Below, piece by piece: positions 55,622 through 64,000 of a DNA stretch of 64,000 nucleotides. Position 1 is the first letter of the stretch. Each line of letters starts with the position of its first letter. The notes under the pieces were generated by a model, which was not told where the DNA came from, made no database searches, and saw only the letters and a program-made list of their open reading frames with translations. The position numbers and the translations under genes are program-made. This stretch comes from Numida meleagris (lineage: Eukaryota; Chordata; Aves; Galliformes; Numididae): NCBI RefSeq assembly GCF_002078875.1, contig NC_034415.1:22592331-22656330 (forward strand), given 5' to 3'.

Positions 55622-56999
55622 CTGCAAGAGGAAGAGGGAAAAACAAAACAAGAAATTTTTCCATGTTGAAAAGCTCTAACATGCTTTTCCCTCTGATTTT
55701 TACTTTAGTTTTTTATAAATTACAAAGCGTGCATAACTTCCTTCTATTTGGAACATACACAGTGTTTAGATTTGATTCTTTTTTTCCTCCGAGGTACAAG
55801 GAAATAAACATTTTGCAGCACTGCATAAACAACAAGCACCTACAATTCCAGCATAAGATACAAAGCACAGAAAATGTTGATGATTTTGTAACAAGTAATA
55901 ATTCTGTAATGTCTGCTTGTCCCTACAGAAGAGAAAAGCTATACAGTGACTCTATTCCCAGTGATCAGGTTTCATTTTTCTCTTTTTAAAGGAAATATTA
56001 CACACACAAAATGCTTTCCACCGGAATAAATCAACAGAAAGATAACCCCAATGCATGCAAATAGGAAAGCCCACAGAGTTCAAAAACTGCAGGTTCACAA
56101 TCCTGATTTCATAGGATGGAACTGCACCTTAAGAGGCTCTTTTTAATATATTAAAAATAAAAAATAGTTTGCTCGATATGGGCGACTGAAAATCCACAGC
56201 TACATTTGGATTTTCTTCTTCAATGTTCTGCAGAACTTTTTCTCCCCAGTTTATTCAGGAAAAAAAGGAAATATTCTCATCCTTTTCAGCAAGTTCAGAA
56301 GCTGGCAGAAATTTCACATCAACAATTCTCAGACTACTACGGGAAGCAAACAAGATTTTAAGAATAGGATTATTTACACACCAACCTCCAGACTTTACTG
56401 CACCCAAACACGTATTATTAAAACCAACCAAGCAACAAACAAACAAGAGAAACACCACGAATGAATTCACTGGGGAAAAGGGAGTTAGGAGATTGTGTAA
56501 GAAAAAATGTCATCAGAGCGAATAGAAACGGGGTGCCAAATCAGGACTGTGCATCTTCATTTCAGTGCTTCCTCACATCCAAGAATCTGATTTGTACCAA
56601 GAAAATAAAATGAAATCTCATGCTAAATACGGGTCACTAGCCAAGTAGCCAGCTGTAGATCAGCCGGGGATGCCTGCAATTTGACCCAATGGAAAACCAG
56701 CCAGGGAGTGGTAGGACTGGGTGACCACGCTCTGGGTGCACTAGGAGCACAAGAAACAGGGCCATGCTTTGATAGCTAGCTTCAGAGATTCAATGCAGCA
56801 GAGAAGCATCACGATGCCATCTTGGGATTCTACAACAGGCTCCAGATAGGTTTGTGGGATGGGGACCACGAGCCTTTCTGTCCACTTCTCTTCTGTTATT
56901 ATACAACAACGCAAGAAGAAAGTGACTGGTTCTCTGCTTTTGCTTCTTTCATCATCCTGTGTATAATTAACTTACATGGACTCAGTTAGTATTGCTTAC

Positions 57000-57110
57000 C
57001 TCTCCAAAATCTCTCTATTCTAAACAGCCCCAATATTTCCAGCCCTTTTATGAGTTTCCTTAAATCAATTCATCCATTTCAGAATGCTTCTATTTTTCTC
57101 CAAGAAAGGG
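57000..57110 (-). mobile_element. Possible ancient CR1 fragment
   Basis: Read on the minus strand, ATATTGGGGCTGTTTAGAAT and AGAGAGATTTTGGAGAG resemble the CR1 ORF2 phrase 'ttggggctgtttagcctggagaagagaaggct'. Divergence is high and both ends are unclear. Confidence 0.35.
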
Positions 57111-58862
57111 TGCCAATAAATGGCACAATATTGTGAGGATGAATCATATAATCTATAGGGGGGATGCATTTTCTGTATTTCTAATGACATCCAACATTGT
57201 TTATCTTTGGTTCATTACAGGCGAGGATTTTCACAGAGCTGGCTATAACAACATCCATATTAGCATCCTGAACATTTACAATTAATTTCAAATCCAACAG
57301 CATGTATGGCAAATCCATATAGTTCAATTACTTTCCATATAGAACGTAAGGATTTGTTGCATTAAAAGATCTCACATAATATTTCCTAAAAGAAAGCAAA
57401 GCAGTTTGGGTGAATTTTGTTAAGAGAAGAAAGCATTGCCTTTCAAGAAAATAGAGGTCTCAGTCATTTAGGCAGGCAGGAACATTCATTTCCTTAACAC
57501 AGTCAAACTCAGTTTGATGTACAGCATTACAAGGCGTGTGCTCTTTCACCAGCAGTGTTTTAATAAAACCCCAACCCCGTAGTCATGCTAAAACACACCA
57601 CTTTGAGTGAATAAGACCAGGCACGAGTGAAAAAACTCCTAAAAACATCTCATGGCTTTCAATTAGCCCTTACAAACAGTAATATTAAGGCACATCTGAA
57701 GTGCATGTTTAAAAATCTGCATACTAGATGCATTGAGTCTTCTCCGTTTAAGAAATAAAAGCCAGAGTCATGAAGTCACAGCATTTCCCTTGTATTTATA
57801 CAGTGGCTGCTGTTCTTCCAAATCCAGGTTGCTGGCAGTGATAAGCTGGAAAAGATTACCTTGGGGAAATAAATTTTATGAAATTCCTATGTAAGATTTC
57901 AGATCATTGTTATTAATCTCAAATTTACAAATATCCTCAGAGATATGTGCATTTACTTTTGAAAAAAGAAAACACAGTTTGCTACTGTATTCATTTAGAA
58001 AATATCTGGCTACGTCTGCAAGAAGAAAATCGAATTACTTAAATCAAGAACGATTAGATTTCTTTCTCCAGGTGATTTCATGGATCAATCCACTAGTGTG
58101 CGCTGTGGTATAAGAAATGTTAGCCACTCACATCCATCCCAAACTTAATTTATCAAGGGAAAAAATAGAATCAAAACCTTAAGTATGATTAAAAGCAGTA
58201 TCAGCTTATTTTAATTAGTTTTGCGAGTATTGTCGTTGTCTAATTTTAGCAATAACTACTGAGTCTAAACCACATTTAAAGTCATAATGTTAATATTTAC
58301 ATCCACCAAAATGCAAACTAAAAAAAATCCTGCCTTGAAATGTAACACCGCAATCTGAAGTGAAACCTTTCTGCGACACGCTAACTCTCCTACTGGAAAT
58401 GTTTTAAGAATAGGCTTTAGAGCACAGCTTCTTAAGCCATAAACAAAAGGATTCCATTTGCCTAACATGACCAATGCCATGTTTTCGAAATGACTGGTTA
58501 CTTATTTACGTGATTAAGGTGTCAGTATTGTATTGCAACGTTGAGAGGAAAGTCATTTCACTTCAATGACTGTTTGTCCTGATAAACAAAATAAACTTCT
58601 ACAGCTGTATTCTTTGTCATACTTTCAATTTTCCCTGGGACTTGCAAACATTCTGCAGTTACATCAGTTTAAATTGTTTATTGATTCCAATAGATTGTAT
58701 AAACACTTTGGAAATATAGCTCAGTGACCTAGAAAAAGCCAGATCAATCAGAGAACTTCTCAAGATTAATTTCAAAGATGTTGTGTCGGGTACGATCAAG
58801 GAAACAGAACCATTTTCCCTTGTAATGTGACTAAAGGCATTTATACTCTTTATGAGATAAGG

Positions 58863-58880
58863 CTTTTTTTTTTTTTTTTT
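58863..58880. repeat. T homopolymer, about 18 bp
   Basis: Uninterrupted T run within the SPATA6 intron. The minus-strand open frame across it (58659-59111) has a poly-Lys stretch and no recognised domain. Confidence 0.88.
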
Positions 58881-61800
58881 AAGGTCATGCAGACAACATC
58901 TACCTTGACAGAAGAAAAAAGAAGCCAAGCACAGTCTAGATCTTGTGTTAAAGATTAAAGCTAATTTTTGCATATAAATTTTATCCATTAGGAAGAAATA
59001 CTCCACGGGAAATACAAACAGAATACATCCATCCACGTACTCTGGTAAAACAGCAGCTTGCAAACTTGAGAGCAGTAATAAATAGGAATTTTCAAATGTC
59101 AGACAATCCAATCATTCACTTGCACATAGCGAAAATGTTAATATCGCATTTCAGCGGGAGATACTAATACATTTCATATCGGTAGAATTCATGCAAAAGC
59201 CTGCTGCAGAATATTTGCAATGCCTATCGTGACCCCTTCCCTCACCATCACACCTCCTAGCCTGGTGAACAACTCTGTGCATCTGGCCTCCATGAAGAAT
59301 TCATCAGCTTCAAAGATACAGACTTCACGCTGAGCAAAACCACATACAAGGACAAACTATCAGAGGGCAGAAATCAATGAAGTACTGTAGTACCAGATTT
59401 ACAATTGGAGAGGATGGTATTGTAATTGGGGGGAAGGGAGAAAAGATATAACCCTTAAGCTAAGTATAACCTGGAAAACAACAATCGTATAGGAACTTGT
59501 GCGTGGAGCAAAAGAGATTCTCAGAAAACCCAAATAGATTTAACTCTGAAATAGAAAAAAAAGGCACAGATTTTACAATCAAGATGTTGATGATCGTGCA
59601 CAGAAAGTGGAGAAGTTACTTTATACTCACTCAAAAGGACAAGAAACAGTAATTTAGCAAGATGAACTTGGTTCTCAGTATGTACTGGTCTGTAACGGAG
59701 GCACAACAGAATGGCTGAGCTGCACTTAAAGAGTTTTACTGGTCTACTTGATACAGGATACAATTTTGTTTTGCCATTTCTTAAAATACCTGATGGCTAT
59801 AAACTTTAGTATAGACACACCTATACAAGTGCAGAAGTTTTTTAGAGACTGCATTGGTACATATTGTTTTGTGAATTGCAATGAAAATGTAACAATATGA
59901 AAATCCTTACATTCTCACAACATTTGAAGTGAAGGAAGTATGCTGCTTTCACAATGCCAGGATACTTACTAGGAAGCACAGCCAAGGCCTTAAATCAAAG
60001 AACAGCTTCAACATCTGGAAGGAGAAGCTGACAACTGCTCTTCCTCTTCAGTAAGAAATTAAAGAAAAAACAAAAACAACCAACAGTAAAAACGTAATTC
60101 CTTCTAAATAGTTCAAAAAGCCCCATTTACTGTTACACCTTCAGTGCAGAACTGTAGAATTCACAACTGCTTTCTTCTCCCCTCCTAAGCTTCAGCTCTA
60201 GCCTTTAAGACTGGGCCAAGATAAATCATCCTCACGTATTACATCAATTCCAAAAGGTAGGCAGCTTCCAAGATCTCAGCTAAGGCCTGACACTGCAGCT
60301 CAAGATCTCAACCACAGGACCAACAGCCTCACCAAAAGTTCCAGCCATTCTTGTCCTAAATGTTTAGGATGCCAGAAATGGGCCGTGCTTGCTTGTACTC
60401 TATGGCAGCTTTCCCACTACTCTATCTTCATCCATACACAAAAAAACTTTTGACATCACTCACTTTCAAATTTACCTGCCAAGCAGTGAAGTTGATAAAT
60501 AGTACAGAAGATGGCCAAAAACATGAAACAAGGCTTTTGTACTGCATGGTCGTTGCAGAATATGGTATAGAATAACTGATCTATGAGCACTGCTTCCAGA
60601 TTTCAACTTGGAGAATGCAAAACATGAAAACTTCCTCAAAAGCTGAGAATGATAAACCCAAAAGATTGAAGGACCACCTTGCTGTCAAACTGAATTCCAA
60701 AATACTTGGCTAAACTCAAGCAGGAGACCTAGTTGCAGTCTCTCCCCAGAGCAAGCCGCCTTCTGAAAAGCCCGCTAAATGTTTTAGAGTTCCAGATTGT
60801 AGCAGAAAGTTCTCAGAACTTAAACATGCATTGCCACAGAAGTAAACCTTAGGTTAGGATGCATTCCGCTTTCTAAAATGTAGGGTGAACTACCTGTGGT
60901 CAGGATTTAGTAGGATCCAGTATGTCACTTCATGCTGTTATTTCCCTAGTACTTGGAAAAAGAAGACAGAAAAAGATGGTAGGAAACCAGTGTAGGAGTA
61001 TTACAGAAGGTACCCGATCCCAACAGTTAACCTCTGTCTTGCTTCAAACAGAACTTAGATTTCTGTTAGATTTTCCAGTAGGTAAGATCACATTTCAGCA
61101 GAACAGTCAGAACCTCAAAAAGACATTGGAATGGCCTTTGCTCTGGAAGTGATTACTCTTCAGATCAATAAAAAAATCCATTGATCTCAAATGCATGAGA
61201 AATAGCTTTGCCTCTCGACACAGGAGAAATGATCAAATACTGCTATGACTGTTGTGGTCTCTTGAGAAAAGAATTTCTTTTGTGCCATCGTATAGCTCCA
61301 TTCAGAGGACTTCTATCACTAGCTTACTTTTCTTTACAGAAGGATGACTTTGGCTTTGTATTTTGCTGCAGATTTCAGTACTGCAAGGAAGGCTAAGCTT
61401 GCAAGTCCCTGTGAAAAACACCCTACTCTCGGAGCACAGGACGATATACAGGCACTATGAAAGCAAGGACTGAAGTCAAATTTTCCTTTTCTGCAGCAGT
61501 CCTATGCTTTCACAAAGCATCTGTGCACAACCAGACTGTGGGGGCAAGTAACATTTTAACCACATTGACTGAAGCTGACCAGACATCATGAACATTAACA
61601 GGAAAGAGCACGCGTGCATCATTGCTCTGCATAGGAGATAGAATCAAAATAGGGCATGAAGTTGCATAGCCTCATCACTCTGTTTTGAGTCAGTTTGCAA
61701 CACAGCAAATGCTTTCCCGAAGTGACCTAAATAATGAAAAATGTAAAAATAAAGCACGAAAATAAATATTGAAAACTTCAGAGCCTTGTCCAAGAGTAAA

Positions 61801-64000
61801 TCTGTTTACAGTTCTGCTTCTGGCTCAACTTCAGTGGAAAAGGGGAGAGCATTGATTTGAGACCTCTCAAGAAGACTCACATAAAAGGAGTGGAAACTGC
61901 TACAAAGGATGCAAAATTCCTGAGAGGGCCTTATGCAAGATCCCAAACTTCTGTATCACCAAAAGGTATTGCAGTGGTTTAGCAACTGTTCAGCAGGGTT
62001 CTGAGGAAGCACTCCCAAAATCACACACACTCACTTCATACTCACTTCAAAACAAAAAAAGGAAGAAAGAAAGATTGAGGCAGGTTGTCAAGTTTTGTAC
62101 TGACCGTGAGTTTGATCAGATGAATAAGTAGTACGCATATGTGAAGCATTTTGTTCTTTGTAATTCAAAATAAGATTGAGGAAATAACCATCAAATCACT
62201 GTCAGATAAGACTGTCTTCTTGCAAATACACTAAAACTGCTGTATGTCCAATAGTTCTGATTTTCTCTGTATTTCTATAATCTCTAGAGCAGTATTTGCA
62301 TGCATTTCCAAACACTGACCTCTGATCCATGCTTGTCATTCCAACTACAAGTCTCTGCATACAGTCAGCTAAATCCATTGTTATCTCAGCAGCACAAACA
62401 CAAAGATCAAACTTTTCAGAATATACCCATTACTTCCTTTTTATTTATTTTTTTTTAATGGCAAAAGTAAATACTTTTAACATGTCTTTAACATAAAAAG
62501 AGGCTACATCTCTGAAGAGCTAAGAATATTCGTTCTAAAAAGAAAAGATAACTTCAAAAATCACATATCTCTTCCGGGGAGGGGCTGGTAATGAGAAAAA
62601 GCAAGAACATTCAGATGATTTTAAGATGACCTGGAGAATGACTAACTTACTGAATAACAGCAGCTCACAACACACGAGATGTTCCTGCTATCGATACAAA
62701 AGGCTCTGTCATCTTTAAATAGAGTCTATTAAATAAATAAATAAAACAAATAAACAATCCCCATTACAATCTCTTACCCAGACGTGGGTAACTAATGCAC
62801 CATGTCAGAAGGGGAGGTAGACCACATGAGAGAACGTGGGGAGGTAGACAAGGTGATAAAAAACACTTCCTCCTAATTCTCACGTAAGAATTCACAGGAA
62901 ATACTACTACATAGAACAACAACCAAGCAAGTTTTCAAGCAGAGGAAGATGTTAAACTACCAACTTGATCTGTATGAGTACTAAAAATTCAATCCCCACC
63001 TGCCATCTGTCATTATTCTTTTTCGAGAAAAAAATGAGAGATAGTTCTCCTTTTTGGGGGAAAAATTAGGGGGTGTGTAGGCTACAAAATGCCCCCTTTG
63101 AGCACTCACTAAATGAGCTACCAATGGTAATAAGGAGAAAAGAGTCAGGAATGAGTGCGAACACGCTGCCAAAATACGTAAACGAGTATGGCCTTAGATA
63201 AACACTTCAGAATCAAGGACAGGACATCAGTTTGATCCCCAGCATCTTCAAATTATTTTATGTACTCGGTTATTCAGGCCCAGATTTGTATACAACTTTT
63301 CTACTCCCAGAAAGCCAGGTAGTAACTTATTAAGCTGAATGTATAGAAGAAACATCATGTACCAAGGATGCATTCTGCTCAGCAGGAAGTAGGGAATACT
63401 CTCCTTGAAGGATTGGATCGCTTAAGTATGAAAAAGCTTTTGCTTGTTGAAATTTCTTCTGTCTCACCCTCACAAGACAGTGGAACTTCTATACTTGCCC
63501 TATGTACTCACCTAGGGATTGAAATCCACCAAATTAGGGGATATTAGTATTGGGAGACTAAAAAAAAAAGAAAAATGAATATATATAGAAATTAATATAC
63601 GCAGAATTGCTACAGAGGTCAACACTTCAGCTTAAAACAAAGCAGAAGAATCATCTCAGTCTGTAAAATACACTAACTATATTAAAGCCAGCCCACGGAC
63701 ATTACTCAAACTAGTCACATATTTGACTACAGCACAACCAGAAGCACGTACTTACAAACACTAAGGTGAAAAGGACAGAAGGAAAAAAGGTTTCCAAACA
63801 GCTCTAAAACGCCCTGCTTGACATATATCTATATTTATATTCCTGATAGTCTAATGCCCTCTGAAACATCAATTACTTACCTATTTAAATTTTCCCTATT
63901 TAAGATTTGGTGGACACTGGGGACATGTAATCAGAGGCTTTATTGTTTCAGGGAAGGTTAGCAAGAGAGAGGTCAAAGATCCTTTTCTTTGCTATATTAT

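Larger units (their letters stand above)
55622..64000 (-). other. SPATA6 intron running off the window
   Basis: The next upstream SPATA6 exon should encode the block ending in a codon completed by the G at 55621; I searched the minus strand by eye for it and did not find it, so it probably lies beyond 64000. The stretch is AT-rich, with a T run at 58863-58880 and possible CR1 remnant near 57000-57110. A splice-bounded cryptic segment at about 63517-63562 contains stops in all useful frames and is not a coding exon. Confidence 0.55.

Noticed and set aside
58659..59111. 150-codon minus-strand frame
   Set aside because: Contains a poly-Lys run from the T homopolymer, lies inside a SPATA6 intron and resembles no family.
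63517..63562. Minus-strand segment with a good acceptor (T-rich, TAG) and donor (GTGAGTACA)
   Set aside because: All frames carry a stop inside or at its end and the sequence does not match the expected upstream SPATA6 block; treated as a cryptic exon.
1..64000. tRNA, rRNA, CRISPR array, bacterial operon or phage elements
   Set aside because: No tRNA B-box-like motif in a foldable context, no regularly spaced repeats and no compact same-strand gene clusters; the window is vertebrate nuclear DNA.

Overview
The window reads as nuclear genomic DNA of a bird, most likely a galliform close to chicken. Reasons: spliced vertebrate genes with GT-AG introns, several CR1 retrotransposon pieces in both orientations ending in the typical tandem 3' tail, compact introns, and two genes (SLC5A9 and SPATA6) that are also tail-to-tail neighbours in human (chromosome 1p33). 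No bacterial genes, CRISPR array, rRNA or tRNA was seen.

Layout. 1-16.3 kb: non-coding DNA upstream of SLC5A9, with a CATC microsatellite, an ancient CR1 copy, a polypurine tract and an unexplained 126-bp direct repeat. 16,440-37,300 (+): the complete coding part of SLC5A9, 14 exons, 2,001 nt, 666 codons, no frameshift or internal stop; its poly(A) signal is at 37,873. 37.9-48.35 kb: about 10.4 kb between the two genes, with a CR1 fragment, a small CpG-dense patch, two stretches that look like candidate regulatory elements, and a MIR-like remnant. 48,350-64,000 (-): the 3' end of SPATA6. Three coding exons are recognised (55,522-55,621; 52,478-52,566; 48,603-48,783) plus its poly(A) signal at 48,375. 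The rest of SPATA6 lies beyond the right edge.

The two genes are not known to work together. SLC5A9 (SGLT4) is a plasma-membrane Na+/sugar cotransporter (mannose, 1,5-anhydroglucitol and related sugars in mammals); SPATA6 is a sperm connecting-piece protein. Neighbourhood here reflects conserved synteny, not a pathway.

I found no previously undescribed biological system. The observations most worth checking are the weak splice donor of SLC5A9 exon 10, an HNF1-like site just upstream of the SLC5A9 start, the 126-bp direct repeat, and the candidate regulatory block at 39.2-39.8 kb. Everything here was read by eye; no alignment or database search was run, and comparisons with human proteins are from memory of the families.
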